Shown here piece by piece: positions 1 through 6,374 of a stretch of 14,461 bases of DNA. The stretch is taken from assembly GCA_046263055.1 (NCBI GenBank), contig JBHELO010000150.1, forward strand, positions 1 to 14,461. The letters are read 5' to 3'. Under the pieces are notes generated by a model. That model saw only the letters and a list, made by a program, of their open reading frames with translations. It did not search any database and was not told the origin of the DNA. A program made the translations under genes and the position numbers. Position 1 is the first letter of the stretch, and each line of letters starts with the position of its first letter. The DNA comes from DATAQC01 sp046263055 (GTDB lineage Bacteria > Actinomycetota > Acidimicrobiia > Acidimicrobiales > AC-14).

Positions 1-2541
1 GGCGGGGCGGCGGGCGGCGGTGGGACGTCCACGTACTCGGTCCGGTGGGCGCCGGCGCTGGTGGAGCGCTCCGAGCTGGACGCCCTGAGCCGGTCCATGC
101 CCCCGCCGGTGGCCGCCCTGGCCGGCCGGGCCGACGCCCGCGCCCTCACCACCGCCGTGCTCGAGGCGGTGGTGGACGCAGTGGGCCGCGACGCCGGCCG
201 CCGCCTGGAGCTGCCGGCCGCCCCGCCGGTGGTGCGCACTGCGGCGGACGTGGCGGAGACGATGCTGACGACACTGGACGGCACCCCGTTCTCCGCCCCC
301 ACGCGCCTAGGGGCGTCGCTGGCCGACCGCCTGGAGCGGTGGGTGGCGCCGGTGTCGGGCGCCGTCGACGCCCGCCTCGTCGTCCAGCTCGACCCCCCCG
401 ACAAGGGCGGGGCCTGGTTCCTGTCCGTCCTCGGGCCCGGCCAGGAGGGCACCCTCGTCCCCCTCGAGGTCGCCCTGGTGGACGGCCATTCGAAGCGGCA
501 CCTGGCCGACGACGCGGCTCGCCTGGAGCGGCTCCTGCCGGTGCTCAACCGGCCGGGCGGCAAGCGGCGGGGCGAGGTCGTGCTCAGCCAGGACGAGGCG
601 TTCGAGCTCATGGGCGTCACCGGCCCCGCCCTGGCCGCCGCCGGCTTCGACGTCCGGGTGCCCGGCCTCTCCCGGCGCCGGCCCCGCCCGTCGCTGCGGC
701 TCACCGCCGAGCCGGTGGACGCCACCATGGTCGGTGCCGCCCAGCTCGCCAGCGTGCGGTGGTCGGCGGTGTTCGACGACGTGGAGCTGACGGCCGAGGA
801 CATCCGTCGCCTGGCCGCCGAGGCCCGCCCCCTCATCCACTCCCGCGGGCGCTGGGTGGAGCTGGACCGCGTCGACCTCAACGAGGCGGCCGCCGCCCTG
901 GCCGAGCGCGCCACCCGCACCCGCATGAGCGGCGCCGAGGTGCTCCGCCACGCCATCGGGCTCGAGGACTCGCCCCTGGCCGGCGGCACCACCGTGGGCG
1001 GCCACGGGTGGGCCGTCGACCTGCTGGCCCGCACCCGGGCGGCGTCGGCGTCCGACGTCACCGTGCCCGACGGGTTCGTGGGCACGCTGCGCAGCTACCA
1101 GCTGGAGGCCCTGGCCTGGCTCGGCTTCCTGGACGGCGCCGGCCTGGGCGGCTGCCTGGCCCTGGACATGGGCCTGGGCAAGACGCCCACCATGCTGGCC
1201 CACATCGCCCGCTCGGTGGCCGCCGGCGGCGGGCCCACCCTGGTGGTGGCGCCCACTGCGGTGGTGGGCAACTGGGCGGCCGAGGCGGCCCGCTTCACGC
1301 CCGGGCTGCGGGTGGTCGTGCACCACGGGTCCTCGCGCGCCTCGGTAGCCGAGTTCGCCGACGAGGTGGCCGGAGCCGACGTGGTCATCACCACGTACGG
1401 CACCGCGGTGCGCGACGTGGAGGCCCTGGAGCGCGAGGCGTGGGGCCGGATCGTGCTCGACGAGGCGCAAGCGGTGAAGAACCCGGCCAGCGAGGCCGCC
1501 CAGCAGCTCCGCCTCATCCCCGCCGCCAGCCGGGTGGCGCTGACCGGCACGCCGGTGGAGAACGGCCTGGGCGACCTGTGGGCCATCCTCGACTTCACCA
1601 ACCCGGGACTGGTCGGAGCCCGCTCGGCGTTCGTAGGGGCGCTGTCGGCCAAGGGGGGCGACGCCGCGGCACGGGCCGAGGGGGCGCTGCGGGCCCTGAA
1701 CGGCATCCTGCTGTTCCGCCGCACCAAGGCCGAGCCCGAGGTGGCGGCCGAGCTCCCCGACAAGATCGACCAGCTCGACCACTGCACCATGACGCCCGAG
1801 CAGGTCGGTCTCTACCAGGCGGTGCTCGACCGCCTGGCGGCGGCACCCGAGGAGGACCGCCGCCAGGGCGACGTGCTGGCCGCCATCACCGCCCTGAAGC
1901 AGATCTGCGACCACCCCGCCGCCTACCAGCACGACGGCCGACCGCTGGCCGGCCGGTCCGGCAAGCTGGCCCGCCTGGAAGAGATCGTGGAGTCGGTATT
2001 CGAGGCGGGCGAGAAGCTGCTGGTCTTCACCCACTTCGCCGAGTGGGGCGTGCAGCTGGCCGGCCACCTCTCCGAGCGCACCGGCATGCCCATCGGCTGC
2101 TACCACGGCGGGCTGTCCCGGGGTGCCCGGGACCGCCTGGTGGAGGAGTTCCAGGGGGGCCGGCAGGGGCCGGGCGCCCTGGTGCTGTCGCTCAAGGCGG
2201 GCGGCACCGGGCTCAACCTGACCGCCGCCAGCCACGTCGTGCTCTACGACCGGTGGTGGAACCCGGCGGTGGAGGACCAGGCCCGGGACCGGGCGTGGCG
2301 GCTGGGCCAGGAGCGCACCGTCGTGTCCCACCGCCTGGTGTGCCCGGGCACGGTGGACGAGCGGGTGGAGGACGTGGTGGCCGGCAAGCGCCACATCGCC
2401 GACCTGGTGCTGCCCAAGTCCAGCTCGCTGGCCGACCTCGACCCCGACCAGCTCCGGGTGGCCCTCGGCCTGCGGCCCGGCACCCTCCTCACCGCCGAGC
2501 CCGAGGACGCCCCGCCGGCCGGAGAGGAGGCGGCGGCGTGA
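1..2541 (+). CDS. SNF2-family helicase, 5' end cut by window
   Basis: This is an ATP-dependent DNA translocase of the SNF2/Rad54-like superfamily 2. The frame is open from base 1, so the true N-terminus lies outside; residues are numbered here from the GTG at 61. Residues about 185-265 resemble the SNF2-associated domain (DUF3670 type). The ATPase core follows: Walker A GLGKT at 371-375, DEAQ at 467-470, the ALTGTPVEN motif, then the C-terminal lobe with LVFTHF, GGTGLNL and the motif VI stretch DQARDRAWRLGQ. All helicase motifs look intact, so the enzyme should be active. The stop overlaps the next start as GTGA, implying translational coupling. Bacterial members of this type are often paired with a SWIM zinc-finger protein and are presumed to act in DNA repair or nucleoid transactions; the actual substrate is unknown. 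The family call is firm, the cellular role is not. Confidence 0.95.
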   Translation, partial: GGAAGGGGTSTYSVRWAPALVERSELDALSRSMPPPVAALAGRADARALTTAVLEAVVDAVGRDAGRRLELPAAPPVVRTAADVAETMLTTLDGTPFSAPTRLGASLADRLERWVAPVSGAVDARLVVQLDPPDKGGAWFLSVLGPGQEGTLVPLEVALVDGHSKRHLADDAARLERLLPVLNRPGGKRRGEVVLSQDEAFELMGVTGPALAAAGFDVRVPGLSRRRPRPSLRLTAEPVDATMVGAAQLASVRWSAVFDDVELTAEDIRRLAAEARPLIHSRGRWVELDRVDLNEAAAALAERATRTRMSGAEVLRHAIGLEDSPLAGGTTVGGHGWAVDLLARTRAASASDVTVPDGFVGTLRSYQLEALAWLGFLDGAGLGGCLALDMGLGKTPTMLAHIARSVAAGGGPTLVVAPTAVVGNWAAEAARFTPGLRVVVHHGSSRASVAEFADEVAGADVVITTYGTAVRDVEALEREAWGRIVLDEAQAVKNPASEAAQQLRLIPAASRVALTGTPVENGLGDLWAILDFTNPGLVGARSAFVGALSAKGGDAAARAEGALRALNGILLFRRTKAEPEVAAELPDKIDQLDHCTMTPEQVGLYQAVLDRLAAAPEEDRRQGDVLAAITALKQICDHPAAYQHDGRPLAGRSGKLARLEEIVESVFEAGEKLLVFTHFAEWGVQLAGHLSERTGMPIGCYHGGLSRGARDRLVEEFQGGRQGPGALVLSLKAGGTGLNLTAASHVVLYDRWWNPAVEDQARDRAWRLGQERTVVSHRLVCPGTVDERVEDVVAGKRHIADLVLPKSSSLADLDPDQLRVALGLRPGTLLTAEPEDAPPAGEEAAA

Positions 2542-2927
2542 CCGCCGGGCGGCGCAACCCCAGGCGCCGGCCCCGCAGCGGCGTGACCGGTGGTGGCGGC
2601 ACCGGCACCGGCGCCGGCGGCGGTGGTGGCGCCCGCGGCGGCGGTGGTGGCGCCCGCGGCGGTGGCAGCGGTGGCGGCGCCGGCGGCAGCGGCGGGGCCA
2701 ACGGCACCAGTCCCGCCGACTTCTGGCGGGTGGCCCCCCGGCCCGCCGCCCCCGCCGAGGTGGCGCCCGCCGCCGATCCCGGCGCCTTGTTGCGCTCCCT
2801 CGGCCCACCGCCTCTCGACCACCCGGGGGCCGCCGTGTACCTGGCGGCGGTGGCCGAGCGGGCCGCCGGGCTGGCCACCGCGTTGGCGGCCGCCGCCGGC
2901 ATCCTGGCCGTCGACGACGAGGGCTGA
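2538..2927 (+). CDS. Small protein resembling the C-terminal tail of SWIM zinc-finger proteins
   Basis: A 129-aa protein starting at the GTG that overlaps the helicase stop (GTGA), so it is probably made by coupled translation. Residues 1-15 are Arg-rich, 16-56 are a Gly-rich low-complexity stretch, and 60-129 form a plausible small domain with ADFWRVAP and ALLRSLGPPPL followed by an Ala-rich helix. From memory, the FW and ALLRxLGPPP elements resemble the C-terminal tail of actinobacterial SWIM zinc-finger proteins, whose genes usually follow this kind of helicase. The SWIM motif itself (CxC...CxH) is absent; there is no cysteine at all. It may be a truncated SWIM partner or a stand-alone helicase accessory. 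The coding call rests on overlap, frame and codon bias; the family link is inference. Confidence 0.65.
   Translation: MTAGRRNPRRRPRSGVTGGGGTGTGAGGGGGARGGGGGARGGGSGGGAGGSGGANGTSPADFWRVAPRPAAPAEVAPAADPGALLRSLGPPPLDHPGAAVYLAAVAERAAGLATALAAAAGILAVDDEG
2616..2657 (+). repeat. Perfect 21-bp tandem duplication in Gly-rich segment
   Basis: Two identical 21-bp units, 2616-2636 and 2637-2657, encode consecutive Gly/Ala/Arg heptapeptides inside the low-complexity part of the small protein after the helicase. A looser GGC/GGT repeat continues to about 2700. The perfect identity suggests a recent slippage duplication. Confidence 0.85.
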
Positions 2928-2951
2928 GCGGGACCCCCGACCGCCCCGTCC

Positions 2952-2979
2952 GCCGGCTCGCCCGACCCGGGCCGCCGGC
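2952..2979. terminator. Hairpin between convergent genes
   Basis: GCCGGC (2952-2957) can pair with GCCGGC (2974-2979). Inside that, GCCCG (2960-2964) pairs with CGGGC (2968-2972) around the loop ACC, leaving a small TC/C internal bulge. It lies between the stop at 2927 and the convergent stop at 3001, where a bidirectional terminator is expected. There is no T-tract, and in such GC-rich DNA short hairpins arise by chance. Confidence 0.4.
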
Positions 2980-3000
2980 GTCCCCGGTGGCGGGCTCCGG

Positions 3001-3846
3001 CTAGCGGCAGGCCTGGGCCAGGAACGGGTAGGGACTGGCCGCCGGCCCACCACCGGGGTGGAGCTCGAAGTGCAGGTGGGTGGGGCCCCCGACGGCGTCG
3101 CCGGTGTTGCCGACGTAGCCGATGACCGTCCCCGCCGTGACCCACCCGGTGTGGCCGTAGGCGCTGAGGTGGGCCCCGTAGTACCGGTTGCCGTCCCTCC
3201 CCCACAGCTGGAACGCCTTGCCGCCCAGGGTGTTGGGGTACTCGGCCACCATGCCACCCACCGGCGCCACCACGGGGGTGCCTCCGGGCGCGAAGACGTC
3301 CACCCCCTGGTGCGGCGTGCCGTCCAGGCGCACGTACCCGAAGTCGTCCACGAAGTGCGAGCCCGCCACCGGGCACCGCCACGGCACCGCCACGGTGGCC
3401 GCTTCCGGGGGGGGCGAGGGTGAGGCGGTGGTCCTCGGGGCAGCCGCCGCCGGGGAGGCCAACGGGGCGCGGGCAGCGGCCGCCGGCCGCGGGAGGACCA
3501 ACGTCGAGCCGGCCATGATCAGGTCGGGGTCGGGCAGCCGGTTGGCCGCCGCCAGGCTGGACTCCGAGATCCCGAGCATGGGGGCGATCCCCGACAGCGT
3601 GTCGCCGCGACGCACCCGGTAGGAACCCGACGAAAGTGTCAGGACCAGCCCGGCCCGGACGTGGTCGGGATCGGGGATGGCGTTGGCGGCTGCCAGCCGG
3701 GCCGGCGTCACGCCCAGGCGGGCGGCCACCGACGTCAGGGTGTCGCCCGGCCGCACCCTGTAGGTCACGTCCGCCCCGGCGGGACCGATGGAAACCACCG
3801 AGACCCCCAGCGCGACCGCTCCGGCCCACGCCGTTGCCTTGCGCAT
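3001..3846 (-). CDS. Exported LysM-LysM-M23 endopeptidase
   Basis: A 281-aa secreted peptidoglycan-binding metallopeptidase. An N-terminal signal sequence (MRK then a hydrophobic run to about residue 25, ending GPAGA) is followed by two LysM modules at about 28-71 and 75-118, a Pro/Ala/Ser linker (about 119-152), and an M23 (LytM/lysostaphin-like) domain at about 160-275. The zinc and catalytic residues are intact: H179 and D183 in HQGVD, H226 in GAHLSAYGH, and H257/H259 in THLHFE. The LysM modules should hold the enzyme on glycan strands while M23 cleaves cross-bridge peptides. The ATG at 3844-3846 is preferred over upstream in-frame starts because it follows an SD-like GAGGAGG by 8 nt and begins the signal peptide. 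It is convergent with the helicase unit and divergent from the hemerythrin gene. Confidence 0.93.
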   Translation of the reverse strand: MRKATAWAGAVALGVSVVSIGPAGADVTYRVRPGDTLTSVAARLGVTPARLAAANAIPDPDHVRAGLVLTLSSGSYRVRRGDTLSGIAPMLGISESSLAAANRLPDPDLIMAGSTLVLPRPAAAARAPLASPAAAAPRTTASPSPPPEAATVAVPWRCPVAGSHFVDDFGYVRLDGTPHQGVDVFAPGGTPVVAPVGGMVAEYPNTLGGKAFQLWGRDGNRYYGAHLSAYGHTGWVTAGTVIGYVGNTGDAVGGPTHLHFELHPGGGPAASPYPFLAQACR

Positions 3847-3854
3847 CACCAACG

Positions 3855-3861
3855 CCTCCTC
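3855..3861 (-). promoter_or_regulatory. Shine-Dalgarno fixing the M23 start
   Basis: On the minus strand this reads GAGGAGG, 8 nt before the ATG at 3846. It rules out the 51-residue in-frame extension upstream, which lacks such a site and would bury the signal peptide. Confidence 0.75.
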
Positions 3862-3880
3862 GGAGGCCCCCCTCGACGCC

Positions 3881-3916
3881 GTCGCAACAGTAGCAACATC
3901 AGCCACAGCAGCCACA
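3881..3916. repeat. Four imperfect 9-bp direct repeats in divergent promoter region
   Basis: Consecutive 9-mers gtcgcaaca, gtagcaaca, tcagccaca, gcagccaca share a core gc(a/c)aca. They lie 35-70 bp upstream of the M23 start, in the 254-bp gap (3847-4100) between it and the divergent hemerythrin gene. The stretch is locally AT-richer than its surroundings. It could be a regulator-binding array or simple slippage. I see no clear -10/-35 pair in the rest of the gap. Confidence 0.4.
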
Positions 3917-4100
3917 GGGGTGGGCGACGGGGGCTCCCGCCCGAGCGACCCGCTGCCGTTTGGTCGGGCGCCCGAGCGGGGATGGTGGTCGTGGTTCAAC
4001 CGCGAGCCGAGCCGCCGGTGCTTCGGCGCCGCTCACGCGAGCCTCGCCGTACGGGCGCCGGCCCGGCATGCACCCCTCTCTCTGTGAAGGCGGTCCCACC

Positions 4101-4664
4101 ATGGCCCCCAGCGACACCACGACCCAGCAGGACGCCGTCCAGGTCCTCATCGCCGACCACCTCGAGACCGAGCAGCTCTTCAGCCAGATCGAGTCCCTGC
4201 CCGAGGGCGAGCAGCGGGACAGCGCGGTGCGCGACGTCACGCGCGAGCTGTCGATCCACGCCGCCATCGAGGAGCAGATCCTCTACCCGGCCATGCGCCG
4301 GTCGCTGGTCGACGGCGACTCCAAGGTGGAGGAGTCCATCGAGGAGCACCAGCAGGTCAAGGACACCCTGGCCGCCATCGAGCGCACCGACGACCCCGCC
4401 GAGCGCCAGCAGCTGCTCACCACCCTGATCGCCGACGTCCGCCACCACGTGGAGGAGGAGGAGGGCGAGCTCTTCCCCGAGCTGCGGGCGGCGACGAGCC
4501 AGGACGAGCTGCGGGAGATGGGCGCCAAGTTGGAGTCGGCCAAGAAGATGGCGCCCACCCACCCTCACCCCAACGCCCCCAACACCCCGCCCGGCAACAT
4601 CGTCGGCGGCGCGGCGGCGGCGGTCATGGACAAGGTGCGCGACGCCGTCTCGGGCGACTCCTAG
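4101..4664 (+). CDS. Hemerythrin HHE cation-binding domain protein
   Basis: A 187-aa soluble protein with a four-helix hemerythrin fold that binds a di-iron centre. Ligand-type residues appear in the expected order: H20 (IADHLETEQLF), H53 with E57/E58 (IHAAIEEQILYP), H83 (EEHQQ), and H115/H116 with following Glu residues (HHVEEEEGELFP). The C-terminal tail, with HPHPNAPNTPPGN and an Ala-rich helix, matches a tail I recall from many actinobacterial family members. The family binds O2, NO or peroxide, or stores iron; which applies here cannot be told. The ATG at 4101 is chosen because homology begins just after it; the upstream SD (GAAGG, 10 nt away) is modest. It is a single-gene unit closed by a strong hairpin. 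Confidence 0.93.
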   Translation: MAPSDTTTQQDAVQVLIADHLETEQLFSQIESLPEGEQRDSAVRDVTRELSIHAAIEEQILYPAMRRSLVDGDSKVEESIEEHQQVKDTLAAIERTDDPAERQQLLTTLIADVRHHVEEEEGELFPELRAATSQDELREMGAKLESAKKMAPTHPHPNAPNTPPGNIVGGAAAAVMDKVRDAVSGDS

Positions 4665-4672
4665 CCGGTCCG

Positions 4673-4700
4673 GGCCCCCTTGCGGCCACCGCAGGGGGCC
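4673..4700 (+). terminator. Strong GC hairpin after hemerythrin gene
   Basis: GGCCCCC (4673-4679) pairs with GGGGGCC (4694-4700), and inside it TGCGG (4681-4685) pairs with CCGCA (4689-4693), with a CCA loop and one bulged T. It starts 8 nt after the stop at 4664. There is no U-tract, which is usual in this kind of genome. It separates the hemerythrin gene from the following three-gene unit. Confidence 0.75.
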
Positions 4701-4713
4701 GGCGGGCGACGGG

Positions 4714-4719
4714 TAGAGT
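4714..4719 (+). promoter_or_regulatory. -10 hexamer TAGAGT of a likely leaderless mRNA
   Basis: TAGAGT fits the TANNNT -10 consensus and ends exactly 7 nt before the ATG at 4727, placing transcription initiation at or next to that ATG. No Shine-Dalgarno is present. This arrangement is the known signature of leaderless transcripts, which are common in actinobacteria. It supports both the small gene and its start. Confidence 0.65.
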
Positions 4720-4726
4720 CCGCGCC

Positions 4727-4981
4727 ATGACCACGACCATCTCCGGCCTCACCGACGCCGACATCACGACCGTCGGCCCCGCCAACCCCCGCCTGGCCGC
4801 CGACCCTGACACGTCCGACACCACCGACACGTCCGACGCGGACGGCACCGACAGCACCGACACCTCCGACGCGGACGGCACCGACACCACCGACACGTCC
4901 GACGCCGACGGCACCGACACCACCGACACGTCCGACGCCGACGGCAAGGATTCGTCCGACGCCGACGGTACCGACTCCTAG
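4727..4981 (+). CDS. Asp/Thr/Ser-rich tandem-repeat peptide
   Basis: An 84-aa peptide I cannot assign to a family. Residues 1-27 (MTTTISGLTDADITT, then VGPANPRLAAD) are non-repetitive and could act as a leader. Residues 35-84 are an 11-residue repeat, TSDADGTDxTD: three full units, then a shortened fourth (GKDS) and a final SDADGTDS. Twenty-four of 84 residues are Asp, with only one Lys and one Arg, so the peptide is extremely acidic. There is no signal peptide, membrane segment or cysteine. Support for a real gene: a TAGAGT hexamer 7 nt before the ATG, a terminator just upstream, and a JmjC hydroxylase gene 24 bp downstream. It may be a hydroxylation substrate (RiPP-like precursor), a metal-binding acidic peptide, or a low-complexity protein of unrelated use. 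Confidence 0.7.
   Translation: MTTTISGLTDADITTVGPANPRLAADPDTSDTTDTSDADGTDSTDTSDADGTDTTDTSDADGTDTTDTSDADGKDSSDADGTDS
4829..4978 (+). repeat. 33-bp tandem repeat array encoding TSDADGTDxTD
   Basis: Full 33-bp units lie at 4829-4861, 4862-4894 and 4895-4927. A fourth unit from 4928 keeps its first half and then degenerates into a shorter copy. Units differ mostly at silent or Ser/Thr positions (acg/acc, gcg/gcc, agc/acc), so the peptide pattern is conserved while the DNA has drifted. Confidence 0.9.
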
Positions 4982-5005
4982 GGATCGGCAGCTGGCGTCC
5001 CGGCC

Positions 5006-6343
5006 ATGACCAGCCTGGCGCGCTGCGTCGGGGACGCCGAGGGCTTCCTCGACCGCCACTGGGCTCGCGCCCCGCTGCACCGGCGGGGCGCCGACCGGTC
5101 GGCCTTCGCCGACCTGTTCTCCCTGGCCGACGTGGACCATCTGGTGTCGTCCACGTCGCCCCGGCTGCCGTCGTTGCGGCTGGTGCGCGACGGCCGGCCC
5201 CTGGACGCCGGGCGCTACACCCGCACTGCGCAGGTCGGCGGCCGGCCGGTGTCGGGAATGGTCGATCCCCGGCGCGTCTTCGAGGAGCTGGCGGGCGGCG
5301 CCACCATCGTGCTCCAGGGCCTCCAGCGACAGTGGGCGCCGCTGGCCCGGTTCTGCCGCTCGCTGGAACGGGAGCTCACCCATGCCGTGCAGGCCAACGC
5401 CTACGTGACGCCGCCCCAATCCCGGGGGCTGGGCGTGCACTACGACACCCACGACGTGTTCGTGCTCCAGCTGGCGGGGCGCAAGGCCTGGGAGATCCGC
5501 CCGCCGGTCCTCGCCGACCCCCTGCCGTCCCAGCCCTGGACGGCCGGCCGGCTGGAGGCCTCGGGGGGCGAGCCGGGCGTGCCGTGCCTCACCGCCGACC
5601 TGGGAGCCGGTGACTGCCTGTACGTGCCCCGCGGGTTCCTCCACTCGGCCGCCGCCCAAGAGGAGCTGTCCGCCCACCTGACCATCGGGGTGAACACGAC
5701 CACCCGCCACGACGTGGTGCGCCTGGCCATGGCCGGCGCCGCCGACGACGCGGCCTTCCGCGCTGCGCTGGCCCCCGGGTGGGCGGAGGACGACGGCGCC
5801 CTGGCCGCCGACGTCGAGCAGGTGGTGAAACAGCTGCGGGACTGGCTGGACACCGTGGACGCCCGGGCGGTGGCCGTCACCCTCAGCCGCCGCTTCTGGT
5901 CCGCCCGCCCGCCGTTGCTGGCCGGCCAGCTGGCCCAGCTCCTGGCCCTCGACGAGATCTCCGACCGGACCCGGGTGCGGCGCCGGGAGGGCACCGTGTG
6001 CCGAGTGCTCGCAGCGGGGATGGGCGGGGGGCCGCTTGGCGGCGGCCCCGAGGCGGCGGTGGCGGGCACCGCCGGGAGCGACGGCGGGAGCGGCGGCGGC
6101 CCCGGCCGGGACGGAGGACGGGGCGCCGGCAGGGACGGCGGTGGCGGAAACTCCGGCGTCTCGGTGCTGTTGGGCGACCGGGAGCTGCGGATGCCCGCCG
6201 CCCTGGCGCCCGTTCTGGGCGACATCGCCGCCGGGGAGGAGCCCTTTGCGGTGGCCGACCTGTCTGACCGCCTGGACGGGCCCAGCCGGTTGGTGCTGGT
6301 GCGCCGCCTGGTGCGCGAGGGGCTCCTCGAGATGGTCGACTGA
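5006..6343 (+). CDS. JmjC/cupin_4 Fe(II)/2-oxoglutarate hydroxylase
   Basis: A 445-aa member of the cupin_4/JmjC oxygenase family (relatives: YcfD, MINA53, NO66), which hydroxylate protein side chains using Fe(II), O2 and 2-oxoglutarate. The N-terminal part (FLDRHWARAPLHRRG) is typical. Iron ligands are H145 and D147 (HYDTHD) and H213 (VPRGFLHSA); K160 in GRKAWEI is the likely 2-oxoglutarate-binding lysine. After a helical region, residues about 336-384 are a Gly-rich low-complexity linker, followed by a winged-helix-like C-terminal domain (about 385-445), as in ribosomal oxygenases. It follows the repeat peptide by 24 bp and precedes the sucrase/ferredoxin-like gene by 31 bp, on the same strand. 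No clear SD precedes the ATG, so translation may depend on the upstream gene. The target is not known; no ribosomal protein gene is nearby. Confidence 0.9.
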   Translation: MTSLARCVGDAEGFLDRHWARAPLHRRGADRSAFADLFSLADVDHLVSSTSPRLPSLRLVRDGRPLDAGRYTRTAQVGGRPVSGMVDPRRVFEELAGGATIVLQGLQRQWAPLARFCRSLERELTHAVQANAYVTPPQSRGLGVHYDTHDVFVLQLAGRKAWEIRPPVLADPLPSQPWTAGRLEASGGEPGVPCLTADLGAGDCLYVPRGFLHSAAAQEELSAHLTIGVNTTTRHDVVRLAMAGAADDAAFRAALAPGWAEDDGALAADVEQVVKQLRDWLDTVDARAVAVTLSRRFWSARPPLLAGQLAQLLALDEISDRTRVRRREGTVCRVLAAGMGGGPLGGGPEAAVAGTAGSDGGSGGGPGRDGGRGAGRDGGGGNSGVSVLLGDRELRMPAALAPVLGDIAAGEEPFAVADLSDRLDGPSRLVLVRRLVREGLLEMVD

Positions 6344-6374
6344 CCGCCGGCCGGGGGCCCGGGGTGCAGGCCGG

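Noticed and set aside
45..2537. A long open frame running parallel to the helicase in another frame and joining the small protein after it
   Set aside because: Its translation is Arg/Gly/Pro-rich and has no domain signal, while the overlapping frame carries all helicase motifs. Only the part from 2538 is kept.
307..2808. Long minus-strand open frames opposite the helicase
   Set aside because: Typical antisense openness in GC-rich DNA; low-complexity, His/Gln/Gly-rich translation and no family motif.
3847..3999. A 51-residue N-terminal extension of the LysM-M23 protein
   Set aside because: It would bury a good signal peptide, and a strong SD sits directly before the internal ATG.
3847..4080. 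A ydaO-type c-di-AMP riboswitch upstream of the LysM-M23 gene
   Set aside because: Such riboswitches often control wall-hydrolase genes in actinobacteria, and a few GCCCGA/GGC blocks look similar, but the conserved core blocks could not be aligned convincingly.
4829..4978. CRISPR-like array
   Set aside because: The 33-bp units are contiguous with no spacers and remain in frame, so it is a coding tandem repeat.
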